Positions 34,357-45,335 of a DNA stretch of 64,000 bases are shown here, piece by piece (within the stretch, counting starts at the first letter, position 1; each line of letters opens with the position of its first letter). Origin of the DNA: Phaeotremella fagi (taxonomy: Eukaryota; Basidiomycota; Tremellomycetes; Tremellales; Phaeotremellaceae). The translations under genes and the position numbers were made by a program. The stretch spans positions 930,001 through 994,000 of the forward strand of contig BCHU01000008.1 of NCBI GenBank assembly GCA_001599715.1, read 5' to 3'. Below the pieces are notes generated by a model. The model was not told the origin of the DNA. It ran no database searches and saw only the letters and a program-made list of their open reading frames with translations.

Positions 34357-37300
34357 ATGATTACAACACCTTCGAAAAGTAATCTAACCCAGAATTCAAA
34401 TTCTGCTTCCCCTCCTCAACCGTCAAGTTCATCTTCAACAACAGCAGCAGTAGATCCGTTCGGGCCAACTTCCACAACTCACTTTCCTTCCCCTAGAATC
34501 CAACACACCTTGGCCGCTTCGACGTCTTCTCCACGACTATCTACACATGACCATGGTATACCAATCTATCAACCTCGTCGACCTAACGAGAGACCTACTT
34601 GGTTACGCTCTTATACCGATGGTACACGGCTTGCTACAAATGCAACATCCGTGCCTCTAGCAGAGCCTGATCGTGATTCTCAATCTACGGCTAGCAGAAA
34701 TACAGGCAGTCTGAGTAACTGGCACACCTTAGCGGAATTGATGGGAGATGGCCAGATAGTGGCTGAAGAAAGTAGTCAACCTAAAGATCTACCTACGAGG
34801 AACACTTCGAGATCAGCGCTGCCTTCTCCTTGGACAATTCCTGATCAGTATTTTCATAGTCCAGATCTAGCAGACACAGCCTCAAACAGGATATTATCAA
34901 GTTCACCAAATGACATGGAAGGAAGTGCACTCATTAGTGACTCTTTCACCTCGGAGCCCACGGGCATTCGACGTACTCATACTGAAGATGGGTTACATCG
35001 TTCGATACACATCACTCCCCAAGCTAGTAATGGTCATCTACGAATACCGACTCTAATGTCCCGTACTCCTTCCTCTACCACAAAACCAATCAGTGAGCTG
35101 TTTCATACTTGAAAATGCTCTATACTTAGACGCTCGTGACCAATAGGTAAGAAGCTATGGCCTCCATCGCCAGTCGCAGTCGCCATTTTCAAATGCTCTA
35201 TGAGCTACTTCATAGCCTCATTGTTCACTTTTGTCCCACTCCTAGCTTCTGTGCTATCAACATCATCAGAAACGGATGCACACGGTCGTATTACCAAGAA
35301 ACCTGCTTACTCCGCACATATGGTAGCGACAATCGTCGTGTATGTAAGTTCATTGTGATCTGGACGGCACTCACCTTACAACAGTTCAACCCCGCAAGAA
35401 CAATGGGATCAATGATACTATCGAGTAGATATTGTTTTCTATTGGCAGCTTTGGCCGCACTCGTCTCTCTCGCTGCTATAGGCACAATTCATGCTTTTGA
35501 TCGATATTCTCCATCCCAAGGGTCTCAATGGGATTGGATCAGTGAACTTGGTGATTGGGTTGTATGCATTGTTTGGATCGGAGGTAGCATGGGAGGTCTT
35601 GCCTGGGCAAAAGGTTGGGTTGGAAATCCTCAATTCAACACTGGTATGTCTTGCTTTCCTCGAGATAGTGCTAATATATCACGACAGGTTGCTCTATGGC
35701 TGCTGTCACCTTATTCTCAGTTGTCATCAAAGAAGGAGGGATAGCCAAACTGATAGAGGTATTACTCATTGTCACCATTGGAGGTAAATCAACGTGCATT
35801 TGAATGTTATCTAGACTAATGAATCAAACAGCAACGATTAGTAACCTTGTTTGCTACCTGGTGTTCCCGTCCTCAGCAACTTCTAAACTTCAATCATCGA
35901 TTTCCAAATCTCTGGATTCCTTTTCTACTCTCTTAACATTATTGACTTCAACTTTTTTACTCTCCAAACATACTTTAAAAACTACCTACACTCCACTACA
36001 AGACGCTATCGAAGCCCATTCAAAGGCATTCAGAGTCTTGAAATCGGATCTGGCAGAAGCAAAACATGAACGAGTACTGGATTCAAGAGTTCGGGGCAAA
36101 AAATTGGAACTTTTCGATGCAGCCATCGGGTCTCTCACAAGATTAGCCCAACATTTAGCAAGTTTACGAGGAAGTACTAGATTACAAGAGGATTTGCTAC
36201 GAGCATGGAAAGAAGGGAAAATCACTCTAGATTTCGAAAAGGATATTTCAGAAAGTACCGTTCAGGAATTTCATCCTAGTGTTGATGATGAGGCGAGTCA
36301 GAATATGGCCCAGACCATCAAGTTGTTTCAAGAGTTTAGAGATATCGCTGGTGTACCCATGGAGAATCTTGTCGTAAGTATTAATTTCTTTTCGGAAGGA
36401 AATATTGATTCTTGGTAGACGAGTTGTGATGAAGCTTTCGATGCTGTTCAAGCAATAATTCAGAATAAAACTGGTGGCCATAACGATATCGGTGCCGTTA
36501 GAGATTCATTGGGAACTACTTTACGTGATTTCACTCAATCATCAAGTAGAGCTATCAAACGATTATATGCTGGACCTAAGCGTGCTCGTGGGATCTATCA
36601 ATACGACATAGGTGGAAGTGAGAGTGACGATGATGGAGATTCTGACGGCGAAAGTCAATTGGAGGGTCCCAATGAGACTGTTTTCTTGATTTATTTGTGA
36701 GTAGACCGACTATCTCGCATCCTGATACAACCAATTGACAGATTTTAGCTTCTTGTTTACGCTCGAAGAATTCGCACGAGAAATGTTATTCCTACTAGAC
36801 ACTGTTCAAGAGGCAAGTCCTGCACTGCTAGTATCGCTGATTAGGTTTTTAGATAAGCTCAGCTCCATCAACTACCGCTTGGGAGCAAATTCAAGCAATT
36901 CTCAATCCTGGGAAGAAGAAAAAGATTGGTAGACAGCTGGTGTACAAGCAGTTCAGTAAGTGGTCGTATTCACTCTGTAGGTAGTAGCGATGCTCATTGA
37001 TCCTTAGAACAATTGGTACCAATCGATCCAAGTCGACTTCAACCTCCCCTCTTCCCTCGTAACCAAAGACATCTCCCGGGAACTCTATTAACACCACCTC
37101 GCACATCTCTTTCCTTCTTCATGAAAATCAAGCAAAGGTTCTGGGCAGTCGGAGCCAGATTACGTGAACCAGACATGAGATACGCTATCAAAGTTGGAGT
37201 TGCATCTGGTATGTTGATTGGTCAGAGAATGACGCTGATAGATGCGATCAGCGATATTGGCTGCTCCAGCTTATACTGAATTTGGAAGACCGTTGTTCAT

Positions 37301-38985
37301 AGAGTATAGAGGTGAATGGGCTTTGATTGCCTTTTTCGCTACAATGAGTCCTACCCTTGGACAGACGAATTTCTTGTAAGTCGCGTTCGCCAAAGGATAT
37401 ATTGACATGCGATAGATCTGTCTTTCGAATCCTCGGGACGCTGTGAGTACTGATCTCGAAGATTTGAGAATCAATTGACACTGTTTTCAGGCTGGGAGCA
37501 GCTGTTGCAGTTCTATTTTACACGTTGTGAGTCTTGTACTATTAAGACAACGGTCCTCTAACGAAATTCCCGAATCAGATTTCCTGATAATGAAGTCGTG
37601 CTGCCAATCCTTGGATTTCTCTTTTCCATCCCGTGCTACTGGGTTATAACTCGAAGACCACGATTCGCACAAGCTGGGAGATTCATTCTTTTAACCTATG
37701 TGAGAGTCTTGTTGTGTTGCAATGCAAAGCTGGCGCTTACTTTTTAATGCAGAACTTGACCTGTCTCTACGCGTGAGCTATACCAATCCTCGCCCGGAAC
37801 GCAGCTGACGACCACTAGATACAATCAACGAGATCGTGATCTTACCGTCGTCCAGATCGCCATGCATCGGTCGACGAGTGTTGTAGTAGGAGTTGTTTGG
37901 GCGGCTATCGTGTCGAGGTATTGGTGGCCTTTCACTGCTCGTCGGGAGCTTCGTATGGGATTGAGCGAGTACGTTAGCTTGCCAATCATGGGTCTGTGGG
38001 AGAAGCTAACTTGATTCAAAGTTTATGTTTGGATTTGTCGTATCTGTATTCTAAACTCGTAACAACCTACAGTCGAGGTGTGGATCCTGAACCCATACCT
38101 ACCACAACTGGGGATGCCGAAGAAGAACCCCTACTCCCTTTAGGTGCAGCAAGAAAATCACATCTCAACGCTGGTGTAAGAGAATTCATGGCTATGTAAG
38201 TCCGCACCTGGATAGATCTGATGAATCAGGGAACTTCATTTACATTCTCAATTGGGAACTCTACGAGAATTACTGCTTCAAACTAAGAATGAACCTAGAC
38301 TTAAGGGACCTTTTGCTTTTGATTTCTATGACGAAGTTTTGTTGAGTTGTGAGAGAATCGTTGATAGGTTACATAGTATGCGATGTGTTACTACTAGGGA
38401 TGAATGGTGAGTTAAAGGGACTGGAATTGAGTGCTGATTTTCATAGGGATAATGTATGTGTTTTGATTGTTACTATCATCTAATCGTCCACAGGGTATTC
38501 GAAGAGCTTTTGTTGTTCCGGTGAATAAACAACGTAGAGAAATGGCAGGAAGTGTGATACTTTATGTAAGTCAACTACAGCATAACATATTATAGAAGAC
38601 AATAAAGCTCAACATCAACACAGTTCTACACTCTTTCAGCAGGGTTCAAGCTCCGAAGTCCTCTACCACCCTATCTCCCACCCGCCGAACAAGCTCGTCA
38701 AAGATTAGTAGAAGCTATCAGGAATCTTGACGTAGTGAAAAGAAGAAGTGTTCGAGGGGGTGGAAGACATTTATTGTTTTTCGCATATGCTCTAGCAATG
38801 CAGGTTAGTTTCAGTTGTTGGATGGCTGATTGACTTGATTACAGGAGGTTATAGCTGAATTAGATTATCTCGGGGCGATGCTTCAGGATGCTTTCGGTGT
38901 TATTTCTCAGAGTACTGTTATTGATTTCGAAAATTTGTTTGCTCAACAACCTGAGAATGATGTTGGTGATGGGGTGGGTCGGTAG
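34357..38985 (+). CDS. BRE4/ArAE_2-type multi-span membrane protein
   Basis: Twenty-one exons, 1234 aa: 34357-35092, 35147-35343, 35385-35643, 35688-35783, 35832-36373, 36419-36696, 36749-36812, 36853-36955, 37008-37208, 37252-37375, 37416-37442, 37491-37526, 37579-37699, 37753-37772, 37819-37968, 38022-38195, 38230-38406, 38447-38453, 38494-38565, 38624-38803, 38845-38985. A disordered N-terminus (~245 aa) precedes KKLWPPSPVAVAIFKCSMSY, the start of the six-span N-terminal domain found in aromatic-acid-exporter-like fungal proteins, with further spans near residues 330-420. A second set of spans follows residue ~790 (ILAAPAYTEFGRPLF, WALIAFFATMSP, VLPILGFLFSIPCYW). It has one GC-AG intron and one 7-nt exon. 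A transport role is inferred from the family; yeast BRE4 is linked to endocytosis/brefeldin sensitivity. Confidence 0.85.
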
Positions 38986-39133
38986 TTTGGATTGTATTGT
39001 ATACGGTATATACCCTGCACATAGATTTATACTCTTGAATTGTGAAAACGAAGGAGACAGATAATATTGTTACTGGATGATCAACAACATCCTGAATCGT
39101 ATGTACTTGTACAGTACCAAATCCCAACCCAAC

Positions 39134-39988
39134 CTATTCCTCCTCAGCCTCCCCCTCATCTTCAGGTGCCGCCTCATTATCGTCCGCATCCTCATCAGGC
39201 TCATCATCACCACCACCACCACCACCACCACCCCCACCACCTCCACCACCACCACCTTTCTTCTTTTTCTTCTTTTTCTTCTTCTTACCCCCTCCTCCAC
39301 CCTCACCAACAGGAGGAATCTCAGCAACACCTTTAGCCATCGGAGCCCCAAAAGTCATTCCATTCCCATCAGGCAGTTTCTCACCTTCCCAACCATATCC
39401 TGTCCACCCCTCAGTCCCCCATTTGGTAGATTGCCAAAATTGATTTCCTTTAGTTTCACCACCTTTCCCCTTTCCACCCCCTCCCCCACCCCCTCCTCCG
39501 GAGGTGTAATCAGCAAAAGAAGGTAGATTCGGATAATGAACGACGACGTTTCTACCCACTACCGCAGTATGGTTTTGAGCTTGTTTCTCGGCTTCCGTTA
39601 GAGTTTCCTGGATCGCGTATGGGTTATAGGGGGTTGGGGTTGATGTGGGGAGGATGGAAATGTATTCTGGGAAATAGGAGGGATGATGATGCCATGATTG
39701 ATCTGACGGGGTTGGAGAGGGCGGTCCCCCTCCGTGGACTGGGTCGATTGTTGGATGTGAATGGGGTTTGGGGCGGAGGATCGATTTATACCATGGTTTT
39801 TTGGGGGTTGAGGGTGGTGTTGGAAGTTCCATTTGCAGAGGAGGGGGATCAGGAGTAGAAGAGATGGTTGATGGGGGAACTCCTGTGAAGCGCACTGATT
39901 TTTTTCGAAGCAGTTTTGGTTTGGTTGGAGTTGGGATTGGGGTTGGGGATTTTGGGCTGGATGGTATACCGTTCCATGTTATGTTCAT
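39134..39988 (-). CDS. Unknown protein with poly-Lys and poly-Gly runs
   Basis: Single exon, 284 aa from ATG 39988 (MNITWNGIPSSPKSP), the first true ATG in the frame. The N-terminal half is Pro/Ser/Thr-rich with a basic RKKSVRF motif and KPWYKSILRPKPHSH. A conserved-looking middle (EKQAQNHTAVVGRNVVVHYPNLPSFADYTS) and a Trp-rich stretch (QSTKWGTEGWTGYGWEG) follow. Then come a run of ten Lys, a run of sixteen Gly and an acidic end (DDEPDEDADDNEAAPEDEG). No known family. The homopolymer runs are encoded by mixed codons in part. Confidence 0.7.
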   Translation of the reverse strand: MNITWNGIPSSPKSPTPIPTPTKPKLLRKKSVRFTGVPPSTISSTPDPPPLQMELPTPPSTPKKPWYKSILRPKPHSHPTIDPVHGGGPPSPTPSDQSWHHHPSYFPEYISILPTSTPTPYNPYAIQETLTEAEKQAQNHTAVVGRNVVVHYPNLPSFADYTSGGGGGGGGGKGKGGETKGNQFWQSTKWGTEGWTGYGWEGEKLPDGNGMTFGAPMAKGVAEIPPVGEGGGGGKKKKKKKKKKGGGGGGGGGGGGGGGGDDEPDEDADDNEAAPEDEGEAEEE

Positions 39989-40148
39989 TATGATCTTCGG
40001 AACTATGAAGGATACCAACTCAAGATGATCGGTAATCGTTATACGTAGACAAAAGAATCAATCGCTTTCAGAATCTACTCCATCATTTCAAGTCATCCTT
40101 TGAAACACCGCCACTTATCCATGCTTTTTGTTCTTCACATCCCTTGTC

Positions 40149-42011
40149 TCAGGTTTTCATATTCTGACAAATGTCAATCAACAAACCAAGTGTATCCTTA
40201 GCGACGTTGAACTTACTACTTCCTGGATAGGATAGCTCATTCTCCCTCCATTCCAACTGTCCAAATTGTTCTTTAACCGTCCTTACCAAAGCTCCACCCG
40301 TGTTTTCAGGCTTATCAGCGTCCAATTCCCACCACATAGCTCCTCCTAGATGGTTATCAATGATGTATCTCGCCTTCTGCGTGACGATAGCTTGAGTGTC
40401 ATATGAGATCAATAGCCTTTTGGAACTGTACAAGAAGTCAGTTGTGTAACCCTGCCTTCGTAACAACTGCCCTACCGGTCGTAAGAATATGATGCACCTA
40501 GACGATGATCATTGATTTCCTCAGCTCCAGGTTGAGGAAGGACTTTGTAATCCCACATCCCAGCTTCCCACGAGCCCTCACCAGTACCTACATCTCTGTT
40601 TAGCTTTCCATATTTACAGCATACGGTCCAGCTACTAACCTGAGAAGGGAGCTCCGATTCCGTTGGTGTCAGCGAAAGCCCTTCCATAGATTGGCATTCC
40701 TAAGGAAATTCATCAATCTCGGAATCAACATTTATGATGTCACCAACTCACCTACGACCAATTTACTAGGATGAACGCCGTGATGGGTGTAATACCTTAC
40801 CGCACTGTCTACCGATGGTCCGTTGGGATTGTCAGAATATAGATTGGCTTGATGACCAGCGACAGAATCCCACGAGCCCGCAAACTGAGGGAGGGTTAGC
40901 GATAATAGCAAAACCAAGAATGCCGTTTAATTACATCATATGCCTATACGATTTATCTGATCAGAAACGAATCTCAGAACAAAGATGAAGAGCTCACCAT
41001 CAGATTCCAAAAGTCTAAGACCTAAACAAAATGTTACCACCAACCTCATGGTTCAATGACATACTCACCTGATCCATCTCCTGTATGATGAGCTTTTGCA
41101 TGTTATCCGTCCCACAAGGTGCCGCTACCGTAAGCTGATAGATTCCGTGGGGTTTGCCTTTACTTCTGGCAAGTTCTGCCAGAGCTATGCGAAGTTCTCT
41201 GAGGAGTTGAACGTATCCATCTGCTTCTGCTGAGGTTTTGGGATATTCGTAGTCAATCTAGTAGAGTGTGAGCTATTTCTTTTGGAATATGCAAAGCTCA
41301 CATCCAAACTGGAAGCCATCAGCGAAATTTGCTTATGTATAAGAAAATAGACTCACCCGTCCAATCCAACATCTTCAACCATTTTAACAGCTGATCTGAC
41401 AAAGTTCGCTCTCCAGTGAGGTTGGACAATGTTGACGAAGTTCTGTAATCAATTTCAGTCATCAAAAACGATCAGACCATGGCATGGCACTTACAGGTGA
41501 GTATGACCATCCACCAATAGACATCAGAATCTTGAGATTTCTGTTAGGCAAAAATCAGTCGACATTCCACTCTGCAAGCGACAACCCCACCGATTTTGCT
41601 TCTTCATGAGATAAATAGCTTTCAAACATCCATACATATTCGTACCCGGCTCATTCCAAGAATCGCCTTCGTAGTGGATCTGATGATAAACTAGTCAGCA
41701 TGGGAGCAGGTTTGCGTGTTCTATCCACAAGCTCACTTCTACATCAGCCCATGTATCACTGAGAAAGACTTCTCCTGTCTCTTTGTTGATGTTGGCAAAG
41801 GCGTAATTTATATGAGTCAGATGTTGATGGGGTATAGCTTGTGGAGGGAATTTTCGACCGTATATGCCCCTATTCCAATATTGTGAGCTTTCACTTCATG
41901 ATTGAAACGGAGAGCTCACCAGTTGACCTATACAGAAGTTTCTGTGAGTAAATAAATCATGTTTGTTGGATTGAAACTTACAAAATATCCAACTACACGT
42001 TTGTTACTCAT
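40149..42011 (-). CDS. GH18 chitinase with micro-exons
   Basis: Fourteen exons, 400 aa: 41982-42011, 41920-41927, 41737-41869, 41591-41679, 41495-41540, 41357-41442, 41302-41308, 41069-41257, 40998-41021, 40935-40943, 40752-40884, 40640-40699, 40476-40587, 40149-40425. Family 18 landmarks in order: [41 protein letters not shown], the catalytic DGLDIDYEYP (the D-x-x-D-x-D-x-E motif, residues ~129-136), MPIYGRAF and [11 protein letters not shown]. It hydrolyses beta-1,4-GlcNAc polymers. As modelled from ATG 42011 there is no signal peptide; a hydrophobic in-frame stretch lies directly upstream without an ATG. Exons 2, 7 and 10 are 8, 7 and 9 nt, and exon 7 lies inside the catalytic motif. Confidence 0.9.
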
Positions 42012-42524
42012 GCCAGCTTGGTTACGGAAGAAGGACAACGATTTGAATAGATTGAGTGAATCGAATTGGGAGCAGAAAGTTAGGAGTACCACCAGCAGTA
42101 ATGAATATATAAAATAACGAATTGTATAGCCGTGTTATCTCTGTAATTTATAGAAGGAGAATATCAGGTGAAAGCAAGAAGCAAGAATCAGCAAGGTCAT
42201 TCTTCATTGCTGTGTGTGACGTTTAGACGTTTCCAACGGAATTCATTGGTGGCAACACAGTAAAGTGGCATTTGACCAACTCATTCGACAAAGACGTTCA
42301 GCGCTTCAGACAAAAAGGGATGAAAGGATGTATCTCCTTCTGGAAGAATGGATAGACGTATTTACAACAATTCGGGAAATTCGCTGGAATGAATACGGTA
42401 TGCTTCGGGCCTTCGAACAGTTTTTCACTCTTTCTTTGTTTCTTTCATTCGTCGTTTCTTTCTTTCTTTCTTTCTTCCTTCTTTATATTTTCTCTCACTA
42501 AAGTTCAAACTTACAGAGAAAACA
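42012..42524. promoter_or_regulatory. Divergent promoter with pyrimidine tract
   Basis: Between chitinase and the orphan at 42525. A TATATA run near 42105-42112 could serve the chitinase. A nearly pure T/C tract of about 65 nt (42423-42490, CTTT/TTTC units) precedes the orphan gene start. Confidence 0.55.
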
Positions 42525-43151
42525 ATGAGCCAAGTAAGAACAACAACTCCGTCGAACTTCACTTCAGGTTCCTGGACCATATATGGTAGTAGAGTTGAAG
42601 GGGCTGCTGCATCTGGGTGATCAATTTACACTTATCCTTATGAAGCAGATCCCTGGTCTAGCGTGATTGCTCAAAACACTCAAGCCAAAATGTTCTGCTG
42701 GGGTTTTCCATTCACCTACCTCTCAAAAGTCATCATTGCTGGTAAAATCTACGATGATAACACCAAAAAGGTTACCATTGAAAAAGATGCTTGGTTCAAA
42801 TTTGACCCTCAAGTTGCTCCATCTGAATCGCAAATTTGGTCTGCTCTCCAACGAGCCAAAGACAAAGAAAGAGGTTCTCATTCAAAGTCTGACAACGAGG
42901 GGTTCGATAAAGCAATCGATACAGACACCGAAGGTCTCACAAACGGGTTAAAATTAGGTTTATCTCATGTTTTCAAAGCTAGATTTGGCGAAAGTGGAAG
43001 CTGGGAGCAGGTTGAGAAATCAGATGATGGCACTGAGACAGGGGAAGGTATCCAAGATGAGAAATCAGATGTTGGCACTGAGTCAGGGAAAGGTACTCAA
43101 GATGAGAAGTCAGATGCTGGCACTGAGACTGGGGAGAGTACTCAAGAGTAG
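42525..43151 (+). pseudogene. Orphan family C copy 1, interrupted by a TGA or rescued by an intron
   Basis: From ATG 42525 the frame matches the paralogue at 43692 (TSGSWTIYGSR/PSGSWTVYGSR), meets TGA at 42618-42620 (codon 32), and then continues in the same frame to 43151 with clear homology (AQNTQAKMF/TQNTQIKMY; KDAWFKFDP/KGAWIDYDP; FDKAIDTD/FDDAIDTD). A 63-nt in-frame segment, 42586-42648, begins GTAGTA and ends GCAG; removing it would delete the stop and keep the frame. The C-terminus has three 15-aa repeats (43014-43148). Either a pseudogene with one nonsense codon or a gene with a newly made intron. Confidence 0.6.
43014..43148 (+). repeat. Three tandem 45-bp coding repeats
   Basis: Units at 43014, 43059 and 43104 encode EKSDDGTETGEGIQD, EKSDVGTESGKGTQD and EKSDAGTETGESTQE. 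They are absent from the paralogue at 43692, so the expansion is specific to this copy. Confidence 0.9.
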
Positions 43152-43691
43152 TTAGCCTTTGTTGGGAATCGGAGAGAAAGAGTTGGTGGAGGTGGAACTG
43201 GTCGGAAAATATGCTCAGTTGTTGGCTCATTATGTAATCAAGGTTGCAAATATCGTGTTTGTCAAGGGTTTTCATTTCGTTCAGCAATTAGCCATCTAGT
43301 CTAAAATGCTCCAGTTATGAATCATAAAGAATAGTGGAGAATAATTTGGGTCGACCGTTATGTGTATGTGTCAAATGATCAATTTACGTTGCGACTCCTC
43401 AGGAAAAGATGACTGGGTCTCAAATGTAGAGTGATGAGAGCTTTGTTAAAGGAAATTGGAGGTAACGTGAAGAAAGGATACATCGGTTTTAGGGGAAATC
43501 GGGCAAGACGAAAAAGGATGCCTTATCGCGAGAAATCCATCGGTCAAATGCAGAGATATCAGCTTTCATAGACGAAGAATGGATGTACAGTAGAGTCATA
43601 AAAGGAAACGCCCAACTTTTCTTTCTTACTTTGTTTCTTCATCTTCCAAGCACTAAAAATAACTGTCTCTCCTCGTTATCAAACACTAATA
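43152..43691. other. Intergenic between family C copies
   Basis: 540 bp, including the CT-rich promoter of the next gene (TTTCTTTCTTACTTTG near 43619). GTACAG occurs near 43585. No gene seen. Confidence 0.5.
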
Positions 43692-44171
43692 ATGAGCCAA
43701 TCAGCGACTCCAACGCAATTCCCCTCTGGCTCATGGACCGTATACGGTAGTAGAGACGAAGCAGCCTCTGCTTCTAACTTACATCCTGAGACTTATGGAT
43801 ACGAGAAACACGTTTGGTCGCATGCAATTACTCAAAACACCCAGATCAAAATGTACGTCCAGGCATATCCCCATCCCTCCGATTCAGCTGTCTACCTCAA
43901 CGGAAACCTATACACTGAATTCCGTGTATATCCAATCATCATTCGAAAAGGTGCTTGGATTGATTATGACCCAGAATTCAAAGTCCCACCTTCCACCGAA
44001 GAAATTCTTGCTGCTTTCGATAGAATGAAATCTCAAAAGCACGAGTACGAAACCCTAGAACAAAACAAAGCTTTCGACGATGCTATCGATACCGACAAGC
44101 AAAATCTCGCCACCGGGTTGCAAAGTGGTCTCTCCATTGTTTTCGATACTATGTTTGGTGAGAAGACTTAA
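43692..44171 (+). CDS. Orphan protein, family C copy 2
   Basis: Single exon, 159 aa (MSQSATPTQFPSGSWTVYGS). Intact paralogue of 42525-43151. Recognisable shared core: SGSWT(V/I)YGSR, AI(T)QNTQ(I/A)KM, a beta-rich stretch, K(G/D)AW, and a C-terminal FD(D/K)AIDTD followed by GLQSGLSIVFDTMFGE. No signal peptide or membrane span, probably cytosolic. No family recognised. Confidence 0.75.
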   Translation: MSQSATPTQFPSGSWTVYGSRDEAASASNLHPETYGYEKHVWSHAITQNTQIKMYVQAYPHPSDSAVYLNGNLYTEFRVYPIIIRKGAWIDYDPEFKVPPSTEEILAAFDRMKSQKHEYETLEQNKAFDDAIDTDKQNLATGLQSGLSIVFDTMFGEKT

Positions 44172-44492
44172 TAGTTGGCATCAATCAAAATGGGGAACAC
44201 GGGGGTGAAGAAAGGGGAGGATAGTAAAGTATGTACAGTATCTGTGGAACTGTAGAGGATGCTGAGAATCGTATGGATATTTTGTTTCTGAGTACTGCGT
44301 CTAGACATATTTCGAGTCACAGAACCCCTCAGCCCAAACGAGAAGGCTCAATTCAAACTCCGAGCGATTTCCTGTGGAGCGATAAACAGACAGTCTTCTC
44401 TTCCAACAATGATCGCTTTTGTTAAGTTGAATTTTGATAAAGCATACTTCACAATTACTTTAGCTTAAAACCAGCAAATCGTTGATCTTCCA

Positions 44493-45335
44493 ATGTACAG
44501 ACCAAGGTTTGCAGTAATCGTGCCAGATTTGGAACGGGGGGAATTGGAAAGTGCTGAAACCGATTTTGACAGAGATACACCCAATAATAATTTCCCAGAA
44601 ATCGTCAATATATTGAAATCCTTGTTGGAGAAGTTCGTATCAGAATCACACCATGTTACACTCTCTCCATATGAGATATGTGAGGAGGATAAGAAAGTCG
44701 AGGAAGAGTATTTTGGAGGGGAACCTAATTTTGCTCGTATGTGGACAAACGAAAATATCCTCAGTCTCCCCGTTTCAGTAAAAGTGATTTTAGATGGTAG
44801 TACAAACGCGGAGAAACGAGAAGTTTGCTGGAGAATCACGTCATCTCATTTTGTTGAACCTCGAAGGGATCACTCTCGACCATATCGATCTTTCTACAAT
44901 CAGCCACTGGAGATGATCACTTTAGAAAGTGAACGGAAAAAGTTGGTACCCTTAGCTCTTAGGTGTATAGAAACTTTATCACAATTTGACGATCATGTCA
45001 CCCAGATGGATGTTGATGATGGCAATGGAGATTCAGATTATTATGAGGAGGAAGAATGGTCAAGCTCGGACGAGGAGGAGTCAGAGGACGAAAGAAATCG
45101 TTTACATGGTATTAGCCAAGAACCTGATGGTCGACATAGGAAACATCATTTTCCCGAGTGGGTTGCCAACTGTCCCTCCATTCTTCTTGGTGGAGAAAGT
45201 CTCACAAAATGGAAGACCCTTGAATGGCACCCGCACAGGTATCACGACTTACGGTGTTTAATCCTTACACCGAATGGTGAGTCTGTCGAAGAAAATGTGA
45301 ACGTAAGTGTTAATGTTGTATTACAAAAAAGATAA
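44493..45335 (+). CDS. Unknown protein with acidic linker
   Basis: Single exon of 280 aa (MYRPRFAVIVPDLERGE). The N-terminal ~165 residues look globular (VNILKSLLEKFVSESHHVTL; ILSLPVSVKVILDG). A strongly acidic Ser/Glu linker follows (YYEEEEWSSSDEEESEDE), then a HHFPEWVANCPSIL region with Trp residues. A GTAAGT at 45303, just before the stop, and a GTGAGT at 45276 are possible donors, so the true C-terminus may be different. No known family. Confidence 0.65.
   Translation: MYRPRFAVIVPDLERGELESAETDFDRDTPNNNFPEIVNILKSLLEKFVSESHHVTLSPYEICEEDKKVEEEYFGGEPNFARMWTNENILSLPVSVKVILDGSTNAEKREVCWRITSSHFVEPRRDHSRPYRSFYNQPLEMITLESERKKLVPLALRCIETLSQFDDHVTQMDVDDGNGDSDYYEEEEWSSSDEEESEDERNRLHGISQEPDGRHRKHHFPEWVANCPSILLGGESLTKWKTLEWHPHRYHDLRCLILTPNGESVEENVNVSVNVVLQKR

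Noticed and set aside
39134..39988. Plus-strand frames rich in His or Leu opposite the poly-Gly/poly-Lys gene
   Set aside because: They are shadows of the repeat-rich minus-strand coding sequence.
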